Origin: BP-133 sp040756995
Lineage (GTDB): Bacteria > Actinomycetota > Acidimicrobiia > IMCC26256 > BP-133
Direction of reading: 5' to 3'
DNA: 64,000 bases
NCBI GenBank assembly: GCA_040756995.1
Contig: JBFLYK010000001.1
Span: 434,001-498,000 of the forward strand
The notes beneath the pieces were generated by a model. That model had not been told where the DNA came from and did no database searches. It worked only from the letters and a program-made list of their open reading frames with translations. Made by a program: the position numbers and the translations under genes. Of the stretch, positions 8,025 to 16,515 are shown one piece after another; the first letter of the stretch is position 1; each line of letters starts with the position of its first letter.

Positions 8025-9377
8025 TCACCGCCCCCGGGCCAGCGAGGGAACAGCGCGGCGCCACCCCCACCAGACCAGCAGCAGGGGCGGCAGCGCGAGG
8101 AGGAACCAGCCGATCTGCCCACCGTCCGTCATCTGGGCCAGGACGAGGAACGGCGAGACCCAGCGCACCTCGGGGCGGGACGGCGCGCCCGCCGCCGGCG
8201 CGACTCCTTGCCCGCCACCGGCGGGGCCCGCAGTCCCGTCCGCCGACGGTTCACCGCTGGACCCGCCGGGAGCGTGTTGTCCGGGCGCGGTCTCGGCGGA
8301 TCGGGATGAGCCGGAGGCCGTGCTGGTGCCGGCAGGCGTGCTCGTGCCGGCGGACCATTCGGGCACCGGCCCGGCCGGCGAGGGTCGCCCGCTGCCGGGC
8401 CCCGGGGTTTCGGGAGAGCTTTCCAGGTCGGGGAGTGCTCCGGCGACGGGGGAGGCCGGGTCGGACGGGGGGACGGCGTAGACGAGCGTGCGGGCGAAGC
8501 CCAGGACGAGGCGGACCCACCGTTCGGGGGCCGGCTGCCACAGCACCTCGAGGCCGGTGGTCTGGGCGGTGAGCTTGCCGTCGGGGGTCCGCTCCTCGAC
8601 CGACTGCTGGGCGGAAATCCGCAGCCTGTCGCCGAAGGTGGCGCGGGCCGCCTTGGCCACGGCGGCCACCGCGTCGGTTCCCGGGTCGATCGCCTGCCCG
8701 GCGACGGTGACCCCTGACATGGTCAGTTCCGTCGACGTGACCAGACCGGACGGCGTGCCGTCCGCCTCCGCCACTCGGGTGATCTCGAGCGTGCCGATGC
8801 CCACGGCGCCGCCGGCCAGCCGAACCCCGTGGAGCGTGACCACCGAACGGGCCCGGACGCCGGTCGCCGTCGCTTCGGCGGTTGAGGTGGTGGACTGGCT
8901 GTCGACCGTCAGAGCGGGGCCTGTCCCACCCGGGACGCTCACGGAGGCCAGACCGGCGCTGGCCACGGCGTCCGGCCCGGCGCCGGAGCGGGTGTGGACC
9001 CGGGCCGGACCGGCGGCGCCGGCCGAAGGAGCGCCGCAGTCGGATTCGGGTGGGCCTTCGGGGTGGGCCGACTCGCAGTAGGTCGGCGTGGGGACTCCCA
9101 GCATCAGCCCGGCCGCGGCCCGGACGAGATAGCCGGGGTCGGCGAGCCCGGCCGCGCCGAGCGCGTGGGGAGAGTTATCAATCGAGGTGGACGTGTGGCT
9201 GGCCAGCGGCCCGAGCGGCCCAGGGATGCCCGCCTCCACCGAGAAGGCCCAGGCTTCGGCGCCGGCGGCGAAGATCGCCAGCGGGGGCCCGTTGACCGCG
9301 TCGCCGGCGGCGCCGGCGGCCGCAGGCGGCGCTGCCAGCGCCACGGCGCAGACCAGCGGAAGTAGACGCCGCCTCAC
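8025..9377 (-). CDS. Exported, membrane-anchored protein of unknown function
   Basis: 450 residues with an N-terminal Sec signal peptide (MRRRLLPLVCAVALAAPPAAAGA) and a C-terminal anchor (WFLLALPPLLLVWWGWRR followed by basic residues). Between them are a Gly/Ala/Thr-rich, beta-strand-prone domain with a Cys pair (PTYCESAHPEGPPESDCG) and a low-complexity Ser/Pro/Gly/Thr linker at about 320-410. I recognise no catalytic motif. Its start overlaps the stop of the LivF-type ATPase gene by four bases, and it is always in line with the transporter genes here, so a surface-exposed role in capturing or channelling the transported compound is possible. That role is inference only. Confidence 0.75.
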   Translation of the reverse strand: MRRRLLPLVCAVALAAPPAAAGAAGDAVNGPPLAIFAAGAEAWAFSVEAGIPGPLGPLASHTSTSIDNSPHALGAAGLADPGYLVRAAAGLMLGVPTPTYCESAHPEGPPESDCGAPSAGAAGPARVHTRSGAGPDAVASAGLASVSVPGGTGPALTVDSQSTTSTAEATATGVRARSVVTLHGVRLAGGAVGIGTLEITRVAEADGTPSGLVTSTELTMSGVTVAGQAIDPGTDAVAAVAKAARATFGDRLRISAQQSVEERTPDGKLTAQTTGLEVLWQPAPERWVRLVLGFARTLVYAVPPSDPASPVAGALPDLESSPETPGPGSGRPSPAGPVPEWSAGTSTPAGTSTASGSSRSAETAPGQHAPGGSSGEPSADGTAGPAGGGQGVAPAAGAPSRPEVRWVSPFLVLAQMTDGGQIGWFLLALPPLLLVWWGWRRAVPSLARGR

Positions 9378-10117
9378 CCGACCTCCTCGAGGGAGCGGGC
9401 GACGACCGCCCGACGGCCCGGCACGGCCCCGCCGAAGGAACGGGTAAGCGTGGCCGCCACGTCGGCCGGAGGGCCTGCGGCCACGACCTCGCCGCGAGCC
9501 AGGGCGTAGAGCTCGTGCGCCACGGACACCACCTGAGCCAGGTGCTGCTCGACGACCACGATCGTGAGGCCTTCGGCGTTGCGGCGGCGGAGGACGTCGT
9601 AGACCTGGGCGACCACCCGGGGAGCGAGGCCCAGCGACAGCTCGTCGATGAGCAGCAACTCCGGCCGCATGAGCAGGGCGCGGGCGATGACGAGCATCTG
9701 CTGCTCTCCGCCGGAGAGGGAACCGGCCGGCTGGGCCAGCCGGTCGCCGAGGACGGGGAACAGCCCGAGCACTTCGTCCCGGGCGATGCCGTCGTCGCCG
9801 GTGCGGCCCGAGAACGCAGCGACGGCGAGGTTCTCGGCAACCGTCAACGACCGCAGCAAGCCCCGCCCTTCGGGGACGAGTACCACTCCCGCTCGGACCA
9901 GCTGGTGGGGACGGAAGCCGGTGAGGCGCCGGCCGTTCCAGGTGACCTCCCCGGCCGCCGGCCGCACCGCTCCCACGACGGCTCGCAGCAGGCTCGACTT
10001 GCCCGCACCGTTGGGGCCGACCACCCCGACGATCTGGCCGGACCCGGCCTTCAGGCTGACGGCCCGCACCGCCCGGATTCCGCCGTAACGCACCTCGAGG
10101 CCGTCAACCAGCAGCAT
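9374..10117 (-). CDS. livF: Branched-chain-amino-acid-type ABC transporter ATPase LivF
   Basis: A 247-residue ABC ATPase from the ATG at 10115-10117 (MLLVDGLEVRYGG). Walker A is GPNGAGKS, the Q-loop region is typical of LivF (VLVPEGRGLLRSLTVAENL), the signature is LSGGEQQM and Walker B is LLLIDELSLGLAP, ending in the H-loop EQH. It powers import together with the LivM-LivG fusion and LivH. The start lies inside the end of the livMG gene, a 14-nt overlap that fixes the reading order. An upstream in-frame start would only add residues from the overlapped gene. Confidence 0.93.
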   Translation of the reverse strand: MLLVDGLEVRYGGIRAVRAVSLKAGSGQIVGVVGPNGAGKSSLLRAVVGAVRPAAGEVTWNGRRLTGFRPHQLVRAGVVLVPEGRGLLRSLTVAENLAVAAFSGRTGDDGIARDEVLGLFPVLGDRLAQPAGSLSGGEQQMLVIARALLMRPELLLIDELSLGLAPRVVAQVYDVLRRRNAEGLTIVVVEQHLAQVVSVAHELYALARGEVVAAGPPADVAATLTRSFGGAVPGRRAVVARSLEEVG

Positions 10118-11939
10118 GGGCGACCTCCCGGCTCGCCTGTCCGTCGTCTTCGGCGACGCCGAGGTAGGCACGCCGGACCTCCGGGTGGGTCTGCACCTCG
10201 TCCGGCGCCCCCGAAGCGATCAGCCGCCCGAAGTCGAGGACGTCGACGCGGTCGGCCAGGGCCATGACCAACTCGATGTCATGCTCGACGAGCACGACCG
10301 TGATCCCGAGGCGGTCCCGGAGGGCGGCAACAAGCCGGGCGAGGCGGTCGGTCTCGTGGCCGGACAGACCGGCGGCGGGCTCGTCGAGCAGCAGCACCTG
10401 CGGCCGGGTCATCAGGCAGCGGGCCACCTCGACGAGCCGCTCGGTCCCGAACGGCAGGGTGCCCACCGGCTGGCGGGCGAAACCGCCGAGCCCGAGCGCC
10501 CGCAGCACGCAGGCCGCCTCATCGCGGCTGGCCCGCTCCGAGTGGCGGGTCGGCCGGGTGCGCAGCACGGCTCCCACCAGCCCGCGGGCCGAGTGGAGAT
10601 GGGCCGCCATGAGGAGGTTCCGTTCCACGGTCTCGGTGGTGAACAGCAGCGGCGTCTGGAACGTGCGGGCCAGTCCCGCCGCCGCTCGACCCTCGGGCGG
10701 GACGGCGGTGACATCCCGGTCACCGACATGCACTGTCCCCCGGGTGGGCCGCGCAAACCCGGTGAGGACGTTCAAGCACGTGCTCTTGCCCGCTCCGTTG
10801 GGCCCGATCAGCCCGACGATCGTGGCCGGGGGCACGGTGACGGACAGGTCGGAGACGGCGGTGAGGCCGCCGAAGCGGACGGTCACGCCGTCGACCACGA
10901 CGGAGGGCGCCGGGGGCCGGGCGCCCCACCGGGCGGCCAGCTCGTCGAGGGCGGCCGGATCGATGTCGCCACTCGCCACCGGCTCGTCGCGCCGGGAGCG
11001 CCGGGTCAGGAGCCCCGCCACCCCGGCCGGGGCGAGGGCGATGACGGTGAGCATGGCGGCGGCCAGCATGAACGGAACCCAGTTGCCGCTGATGCCGGCC
11101 GCCCGGGCCAGTTCCGGCGTGAAGGCGTAGGCCATCCCGCCGATCAGAGCGCCGGCCAGGTGGTCGATACCGCCGACGAGGGCGATCGACAGGATCAGCA
11201 CCGACGGGCCGACGTCGAAGGTGAGCGGGGACAGCCGTTCCAGCAGCACGGCGTAGAGCACGCCGCCGATGCCGGCCACCACGCCGCTCACCACGAAGGC
11301 GGCGAGCTTGTAGCGGGCGACGTCGATGCCCAGCGACCGGGCAGCCCGCTCGCTGGTGCGGATCGCCGCCCACGCCCGCCCGACCGACGAGGACCGCAGC
11401 CGCCAGGCGGCCACGGCCAGCACGGCGGCCACGGCGGCCAGGACGAAGAAGAACGACCGGCCGGCGTCGAGATCCCAGCCGAACAGCCGCAGCGGTGGCG
11501 CCGCGTACCCTGAGCTGCCGCCGGTCAGTTCGCGGAACTGGAACACGAACCGTTGCACGGCCAGGGCGAAGGCGACGGTGGCGGCGGCCAGATGGAAACC
11601 GGACAGCCGCAGGGCGACGAACCCGACGATGACGGTGAACGGCACGGTGGCCAGCACCGCCACCGGGGCACCGAAGACGAACGGAATCCCGTAGTGGTGG
11701 TGCAGGGCCACGACGACGTAGGCGCTGATTCCCATGAACGAGGCCTGAGCCAGCGAGACCTGCCCCGTCCACCCGGTCAGGATCACCAGGCTGCCGGCCA
11801 CGACGGCGTAGATCAGCCCCAGGTTCACCACGTACAGCCAGTACTCGGACAGGCCGAACGCGACCGCCAGTACCGCAGCCCCGGCCAGGGCGGCGCGGAC
11901 CCGGCGCTTGGACCCGACCTCGGCCCGGGCCATGTTCAT
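10104..11939 (-). CDS. Fused LivM permease-LivG ATPase of a branched-chain-type ABC importer
   Basis: 611 residues. The N-terminal part (about 1-305) is a LivM-type permease with about eight to ten membrane segments and the conserved loop QVSLAQASFMGISAYV. The C-terminal part (about 350-611) is a LivG-type ATPase with GLIGPNGAGKST, RTFQTPLLF, the family-variant signature region LPFGTERLVEVARCL and Walker B VLLLDEPAAGLS, then EHD. Normally these are two proteins; fusion fixes their stoichiometry. The real start is the ATG at 11937-11939, overlapping the livH stop by four bases. The long in-frame extension upstream is an out-of-frame shadow of livH. Confidence 0.93.
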   Translation of the reverse strand: MNMARAEVGSKRRVRAALAGAAVLAVAFGLSEYWLYVVNLGLIYAVVAGSLVILTGWTGQVSLAQASFMGISAYVVVALHHHYGIPFVFGAPVAVLATVPFTVIVGFVALRLSGFHLAAATVAFALAVQRFVFQFRELTGGSSGYAAPPLRLFGWDLDAGRSFFFVLAAVAAVLAVAAWRLRSSSVGRAWAAIRTSERAARSLGIDVARYKLAAFVVSGVVAGIGGVLYAVLLERLSPLTFDVGPSVLILSIALVGGIDHLAGALIGGMAYAFTPELARAAGISGNWVPFMLAAAMLTVIALAPAGVAGLLTRRSRRDEPVASGDIDPAALDELAARWGARPPAPSVVVDGVTVRFGGLTAVSDLSVTVPPATIVGLIGPNGAGKSTCLNVLTGFARPTRGTVHVGDRDVTAVPPEGRAAAGLARTFQTPLLFTTETVERNLLMAAHLHSARGLVGAVLRTRPTRHSERASRDEAACVLRALGLGGFARQPVGTLPFGTERLVEVARCLMTRPQVLLLDEPAAGLSGHETDRLARLVAALRDRLGITVVLVEHDIELVMALADRVDVLDFGRLIASGAPDEVQTHPEVRRAYLGVAEDDGQASREVAHAAG

Positions 11940-12811
11940 CGCGCCAGGTCCTCTTCGAGGCGCAGGGAGGCGTCGCGTCCGGAGCGGACAGCGAGGAACC
12001 CGACGATCACGACGAAGACACCGACGTCGGCCGCCCCCGGTCGGGACACCACCTCGGGCAGGCGGGCCTCGAGCACGCCGATGCCGATCCCACCGGCCAG
12101 CGCCCAGCCGAAGCTGGTCAGCCGGCCAAGCAACGCGGCGGCCAGCGCCTTCACCATCAGCGCCGGGATCTGGTAGGCGTCCATCACGATGGTGGGGCTG
12201 ATGAGCACGCCGGCGATGCCCGCCACCGCCGTGCCCAGCACCCAGGCCAGCGTCCCGGTGGCCGCCGAATTGATGCCCACCAGCTCGGCGGTCTCGCGGC
12301 TTTCGGCCACCGCCCGCAGGGCCAGCCCCTGAGGCCTGAACCGGAGCAGGGCGGCGAGGAAGGCCACCAGCACGAGGGCCGAGGCCATCAAGGCGAGCGA
12401 CTCCGTGGAGACCGGCGTGCCGAAGATTTCGACCTGCCGGCGGATGAACACCGGTTCGAGCCGGTAGAGCTGCTGGGTGCTCCACCCGAGAAGGACCAGC
12501 GCCTGCAGGAGCAGGCCGAGGGCCACCGTCATGATGACGGCGGACAGGCGCGACCGGTGCCTTACGAACCGCATCAGACCCCGATCGACAACGAGCCCGA
12601 CGACGGCCGCCACCTCCAGGCTGAGGAGGATGGCCGTGGCGTAGTGCACTCCCAGGTCGTGAACCAGCGACCAGGTGACGAACCCGGTCAGCATGGCCAC
12701 GGCGCCGTGGGCGAAGTTGACGATACGGGTGGTGCGGTAGATCAGCACCAGCCCCACAGCCAACAGGCCGTAGACGGCCCCCGTGCCGGCCCCGAGGATC
12801 AGCAGTTGCAC
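11936..12811 (-). CDS. livH: Branched-chain-amino-acid-type ABC transporter permease LivH
   Basis: A 291-residue integral membrane permease with about eight hydrophobic segments. It begins MQLLILGAGTGAVYGLLAVG and has the family motif RTTRIVNFAHGAVAMLTGF, plus the cytoplasmic coupling stretch LALRAVAESRETAELVGIN that contacts the ATPase. It would pair with the LivM half of the downstream fusion. It starts 7 nt after the binding-protein gene. Substrates of this transporter class in actinomycetes extend beyond amino acids to amides and aromatic or aliphatic acids; the enzyme context here favours an organic acid. Confidence 0.92.
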   Translation of the reverse strand: MQLLILGAGTGAVYGLLAVGLVLIYRTTRIVNFAHGAVAMLTGFVTWSLVHDLGVHYATAILLSLEVAAVVGLVVDRGLMRFVRHRSRLSAVIMTVALGLLLQALVLLGWSTQQLYRLEPVFIRRQVEIFGTPVSTESLALMASALVLVAFLAALLRFRPQGLALRAVAESRETAELVGINSAATGTLAWVLGTAVAGIAGVLISPTIVMDAYQIPALMVKALAAALLGRLTSFGWALAGGIGIGVLEARLPEVVSRPGAADVGVFVVIVGFLAVRSGRDASLRLEEDLAR

Positions 12812-12818
12812 GGCGACC

Positions 12819-14330
12819 TCACGGGGAATCCTCGCGGAGGAACGGCGTGACCGGTACGAACCGGCCGTTCTGGATCTGCAGCACGATGGCCTGGGCGGTC
12901 GGATTGTGAGGGCCCGGCCGGAAGGTGACGTCGACGCCGAGACCGGGCAGGCCGTTGGTGACCCGGTTCATGGCGTCGAGGTACCGGGCGCGGGTCACGT
13001 TGCGGCCCAGGGAACGGATGGCATCGACCGTCAAGAGCGCACCGCCGTAGAAGCCGGGCGTCTGCGACCACCACGCATGGCTCGGGTAGTAGCTCTTGGT
13101 GCGCTGCAGGTACTCGGTGATGAAGGCGTTGTTCGTCGTGTCGGGCGTGTGGTTGAGCGACATGGTGTAGTGGCCCTGGGCCGCCGCTCCGCCGTATTTC
13201 GGGATGAGGTCGATGTAGGTGTAGACGAACGAGCTGAACTGCTTGGGCGGCTTGTACCCGAGGTTGTTGGCCGCGGCGAAGCACTTGATGACCGTGGCCG
13301 CGTCGAGGGCGAGGAACACGGTCTCCGGCCCGCTGGTCTGCATCTGCACCATCTGCGGCGAGCAGTCGGCGTCCTGGAAGTTGATGCGGGCCTCTCGCAC
13401 GATGGACACCCCGTGTTCGGCGGCCGCGGCGCGGAACGCCTGGCCTGACTCCGCCGCGGCCTCGATGTCGTCGAGCACGATCATGCCGGCGGTCTTGGCG
13501 CGCAGATCCCGGCCGGTGAAGCGGGCCATGAGCCGCGCCTGGTTCGGACCTGAGGCGCCGATGGGAAAGACGAGCGGGCTCTCGAAGTCGTCGGGGTTCA
13601 GCCCGACGGAGTTCCCCACCGGGATCTGGCGCTCGAGCAGGTAAGGGAGCGCGCCCTGCGACCCGGCCGCGCTGCCGTCGGCCATGACGATGAACACCTT
13701 GTCGCCGTCGACCAGCTTCTTGGCGCAGGCCAGGCCCCGTTCGCCAGAGAAGGCGTCATCGCAGAAGATGAATTCGAAGCGGCGGCCGTTGATCCCCCCG
13801 TTGTCGTTGGCGAGCCGGAAGGGCGTCTGCAGCGCTTCCAGCCAGGGCCGGCCGTACGGCCCGATCGGGCCCGACAGCGGCAGGATGGCGCCGATCTTGA
13901 TGGTGTCGGCCGTCACGCCGACGTCGGAGTTGTCCGGCCCGGCGTTGGACGGCCCGGGCGGAGGGGGCGCCTGCGGCGAGGGTGCCGGTGTTCGGGACGG
14001 GCCGCCCGCCACCGGGTTGGTTGAAGCGGTCGGCCCAGCCGGAGCCGGTCGGGCACCCGGACGGGGCGCCGCCGGGCTGCCAGGCGGCGGCGGGGCCGGG
14101 ACCGGCGTGGTCCCGCCGCCCGCGGAGGTCGATGACACCGGCGCGGCGGCGTCGTCGTCGGCCGGGAAGGAGGGAGCCGGGCCGTCGCCCCGTGCGCCCA
14201 CGAAGCTCCCAGTCTCGGCGAAGCCGCCCCGAGCGGTGAAGGCGTCCGGCTGCTCGGCCACGGCGCATCCGGCAGTGAGCACCGCGCCCAACACGGCCAT
14301 GAGCACACGCTGACTGCGGCTGGTTGTCAC
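12819..14330 (-). CDS. ABC substrate-binding lipoprotein (LivK-like)
   Basis: A 503-residue periplasmic-binding-protein type I lipoprotein from a GTG at 14328-14330 with GAGG about 9 nt upstream. The lipobox LTAGC gives a lipidated cysteine near residue 22. A long Pro/Ser/Ala-rich tether (to about residue 140) leads to the binding domain, which starts at VGVTADTIKIGAILPLSGPIGPYG and contains NDNGGINGRRFEF. The tether is unusually long for the family and would hold the domain well away from the membrane. It is the first gene of the minus-strand operon, directly downstream of a strong promoter (14366-14395). Confidence 0.9.
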   Translation of the reverse strand: MTTSRSQRVLMAVLGAVLTAGCAVAEQPDAFTARGGFAETGSFVGARGDGPAPSFPADDDAAAPVSSTSAGGGTTPVPAPPPPGSPAAPRPGARPAPAGPTASTNPVAGGPSRTPAPSPQAPPPPGPSNAGPDNSDVGVTADTIKIGAILPLSGPIGPYGRPWLEALQTPFRLANDNGGINGRRFEFIFCDDAFSGERGLACAKKLVDGDKVFIVMADGSAAGSQGALPYLLERQIPVGNSVGLNPDDFESPLVFPIGASGPNQARLMARFTGRDLRAKTAGMIVLDDIEAAAESGQAFRAAAAEHGVSIVREARINFQDADCSPQMVQMQTSGPETVFLALDAATVIKCFAAANNLGYKPPKQFSSFVYTYIDLIPKYGGAAAQGHYTMSLNHTPDTTNNAFITEYLQRTKSYYPSHAWWSQTPGFYGGALLTVDAIRSLGRNVTRARYLDAMNRVTNGLPGLGVDVTFRPGPHNPTAQAIVLQIQNGRFVPVTPFLREDSP

Positions 14331-14365
14331 ACCCCTGTCCTCCCCAGTGCGTTGCCCCGAGCTCG

Positions 14366-14395
14366 AAAGTAGTGAATCACCACTTCTCATGTCAA
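14366..14395 (-). promoter_or_regulatory. Promoter of the transporter/catabolic operon with built-in operator
   Basis: Reading leftwards on the minus strand, TTGACA (14390-14395) and TACTTT (14366-14371) are separated by 18 bp. A 19-bp imperfect palindrome, AAGTAGTGAATCACCACTT on the plus strand (14367-14385), fills the spacer and overlaps the -10 box. A repressor bound there would block RNA polymerase. The tandem TetR protein encoded in the operon is the likely binder (inference). Confidence 0.7.
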
Positions 14396-14450
14396 GGGCT
14401 CGACCTTCGACGTACACTCCTCTCTACCGCTATTCTTTGACGCATAAGTA

Positions 14451-14469
14451 AATGGTAGTTCTGACCATT
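14451..14469. promoter_or_regulatory. Palindromic operator in the enoyl-CoA hydratase leader
   Basis: AATGGT and ACCATT form a perfect 6-bp inverted repeat with a 7-nt spacer, ending 11 nt before the ATG of the hydratase. A TTGACG at 14437-14442 could be the -35 box. The size and spacing suit a TetR-type operator. Its half-site differs from that of the palindrome at 14367-14385. Confidence 0.55.
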
Positions 14470-14480
14470 GGAGCATTGAG

Positions 14481-15335
14481 ATGCCCTGCATCGTCTACGA
14501 AGACGCGGGAGACGGCGTCGCCCGAGTGCTGCTCGACCGGCCGGAGCAGCGCAATGCCCAAAGCCCCCGCTTGCTCTACGACCTGGACGCAGCCTTCCTG
14601 CGGGCGGCCACCGACGAAGGCGTCCGAGTGATCGTGCTGGCCGCCGCCGGGACTGACTTCTCGTCGGGCCACGACCTGAAGAGCGAACTCGAGCTTCCCG
14701 GGCCGCCCACGGCCACATTGACCGGGCCGACGTCCGAGCGGGGCCCGGCCGAGCGACAGTTCGCTTTCGAGTGCGAGGCCTATCTGGGGCTGTGCCGGCG
14801 GTGGCGGGAGATTCCCAAGCCGACGATCGCCGAGGTCCAGGGCCGGGTGATCGCCGGCGGCCTGATGCTCATCTGGCCGCTCGACCTCGTGGTGGCCGCC
14901 GACGACGCCGTGTTCTCCGATCCGGTGACCGCGTTCGGCCTGAACGGCGGCGAGTATTTCGCCCACGCCTGGGAGTTCGGGGCCCGCAAGGCCAAGGAAC
15001 TGCTCTTCACCGGCGACCACATCACCGCCACCGAAGCCAAAGCCCTGGGCATGGTCAACCACGTCGTGCCCGCCTCCGAGCTGACCTCGTTCACCATGTC
15101 CCTGGCCCGGCGCATCGCGACGCGACCACCCCACGGCCTCCGCCTGGCGAAGATGAGCGTGAACCGCTCGCTCGACGCCCAGGGGCTCCAAGGTGCCATC
15201 GACGTGGCCTTCGCCCTCCATCAGGCGGGCCACGCCAACAACCTCGTCCGCTACGGAGATTTGGTGGATCCGACCGGGTACGAGGCCATTCGGGCCGGAG
15301 CCCGCGCTGCGGCGCGCGGGCCGTCCGTCCCATGA
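14481..15335 (+). CDS. Enoyl-CoA hydratase/isomerase family protein
   Basis: A 284-residue crotonase. It has ARVLLDRPEQRNAQSPRL near the start, the oxyanion-hole strand AGTDFSSGHDLKSE, and the second oxyanion segment VQGRVIAGGLMLIWPLDLVVAADDAVFSDP. One of the two usual catalytic glutamates is not obvious (GLNGGEYFAHAWEFG holds the best candidates), so hydratase, isomerase or another crotonase reaction is possible. It is divergent from the transporter operon and followed by an acyl-CoA dehydrogenase gene with a 4-nt overlap. It would hydrate the 2-enoyl-CoA made by that dehydrogenase. No clear Shine-Dalgarno sequence beyond GGAG about 9 nt upstream. Confidence 0.92.
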   Translation: MPCIVYEDAGDGVARVLLDRPEQRNAQSPRLLYDLDAAFLRAATDEGVRVIVLAAAGTDFSSGHDLKSELELPGPPTATLTGPTSERGPAERQFAFECEAYLGLCRRWREIPKPTIAEVQGRVIAGGLMLIWPLDLVVAADDAVFSDPVTAFGLNGGEYFAHAWEFGARKAKELLFTGDHITATEAKALGMVNHVVPASELTSFTMSLARRIATRPPHGLRLAKMSVNRSLDAQGLQGAIDVAFALHQAGHANNLVRYGDLVDPTGYEAIRAGARAAARGPSVP

Positions 15336-16483
15336 ACGGCTACCGTTCGCCCTGGCTCGACGAGGATATGGAGTTCCTGGCCGAGACGGCGGCGAAGTTC
15401 GTCGCCGCCGAGGTCGTGCCCCACTTCGACCGCTTCGACCAGCAGCGCCGACCCGACCGTGACCTGTGGTACCAGGCCGGTGCGCTCGGACTGCTGTGCT
15501 GTTCGATCCCCACCCGTTACGGCGGTGGAGGCGGCACCATCGCGCACGACCTCATCGTCTTCACCGAACACGCCCGGGCCGGCGACACCGGATTCGGAAC
15601 CGGGAACGCCGTGCACAGCGGCGTGGTGGCCCACTACCTACTGGCTTACGGCACCGAGGAGCAGAAGCGACGGTGGCTGCCCCGCATGGCGTCCGGCCAG
15701 ATGGTCGGAGCGATCGCCATGACCGAGCCCGGCGCCGGCTCCGACCTGAAGAGCATCACGACCCGAGCGGTCCGTGACGGCGACCGCTACCTGGTGTCCG
15801 GGACCAAGACGTTCATCAGCAACGGGTCGAGCGCGGATCTGGTGATCGTCGTGGTCAAGACCGATCCGGCCGCGGAGGCCAAGGGCATCTCCCTGGTGGT
15901 CGTCGAAACCGCCGACGCCGTCGGCCTCACCCGCGGCCGGGTCCTCGACAAGCTCGGGATGCACGGGCAGGACACCGCCGAGTTGTTCTTCGACGACGTT
16001 TCCGTGCCCGTCCATCACCGGCTCGGTGCCGAGGGCACTGGTTTCGCCATGCTGAGCGAACAGCTGCGCCAGGAACGGCTCATCATCGGCGTCACTGCGG
16101 TGGGCGCCATGGAACGGGCCCTGGTCGAGACTCTTGCCTACGTGAAGGAACGCCGGGCCTTCGGCCGTTCGCTCTTCGACCTGCAGCACGTCCGCTTCGA
16201 GCTGGCCGAGTGCGCCACGCTCGTCCACGCCGGCCGCGTCTTCGTCGACGGCGCCATCGCACGCCACCTCCGGGGAGACCTCGACGCGGCGACGGCCTCG
16301 ATGGCCAAGTGGTGGCTCTCGGACCTGCAGAACCAGGTCGTCGACCGCTGCCTTCAGCTCTTCGGCGGCTACGGCTACATGCGGGAATACCTGATCTCCC
16401 GGCTCTACGTCGACGCCCGGGCCCAGAAGATTTACGGCGGGCCGAACGAGATCATGAAGGAACTGATCGCCCGGTCCCTGTAG
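15332..16483 (+). CDS. Acyl-CoA dehydrogenase
   Basis: A 383-residue FAD-dependent acyl-CoA dehydrogenase. It carries the signature AMTEPGAGSDLKSI, the flavin-contact segment GTKTFISNGSSADL, and the C-terminal LFGGYGYMREYLISRLYVDARAQKIYGGPNEIMKE. The start is the ATG at 15332, which overlaps the hydratase stop (ATGA); the longer in-frame upstream reading is a shadow of that gene. The length is standard. It would introduce the 2,3-double bond in the acyl-CoA made by the ligase at 2047-3603. The catalytic base is probably the Glu in the GPNE loop or in the middle helix, as in the different family branches. Confidence 0.95.
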   Translation: MNGYRSPWLDEDMEFLAETAAKFVAAEVVPHFDRFDQQRRPDRDLWYQAGALGLLCCSIPTRYGGGGGTIAHDLIVFTEHARAGDTGFGTGNAVHSGVVAHYLLAYGTEEQKRRWLPRMASGQMVGAIAMTEPGAGSDLKSITTRAVRDGDRYLVSGTKTFISNGSSADLVIVVVKTDPAAEAKGISLVVVETADAVGLTRGRVLDKLGMHGQDTAELFFDDVSVPVHHRLGAEGTGFAMLSEQLRQERLIIGVTAVGAMERALVETLAYVKERRAFGRSLFDLQHVRFELAECATLVHAGRVFVDGAIARHLRGDLDAATASMAKWWLSDLQNQVVDRCLQLFGGYGYMREYLISRLYVDARAQKIYGGPNEIMKELIARSL

Positions 16484-16515
16484 ATTTCGGTTGAATCACG
16501 GCCGGTAACCGAGCG

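Noticed and set aside
12819..16483. Branched-chain amino acid uptake as the main function of the Liv-type operon
   Set aside because: No amino-acid enzymes are linked; the acyl-CoA genes in the same transcript favour an organic acid. The substrate remains unknown, so this is not fully excluded.
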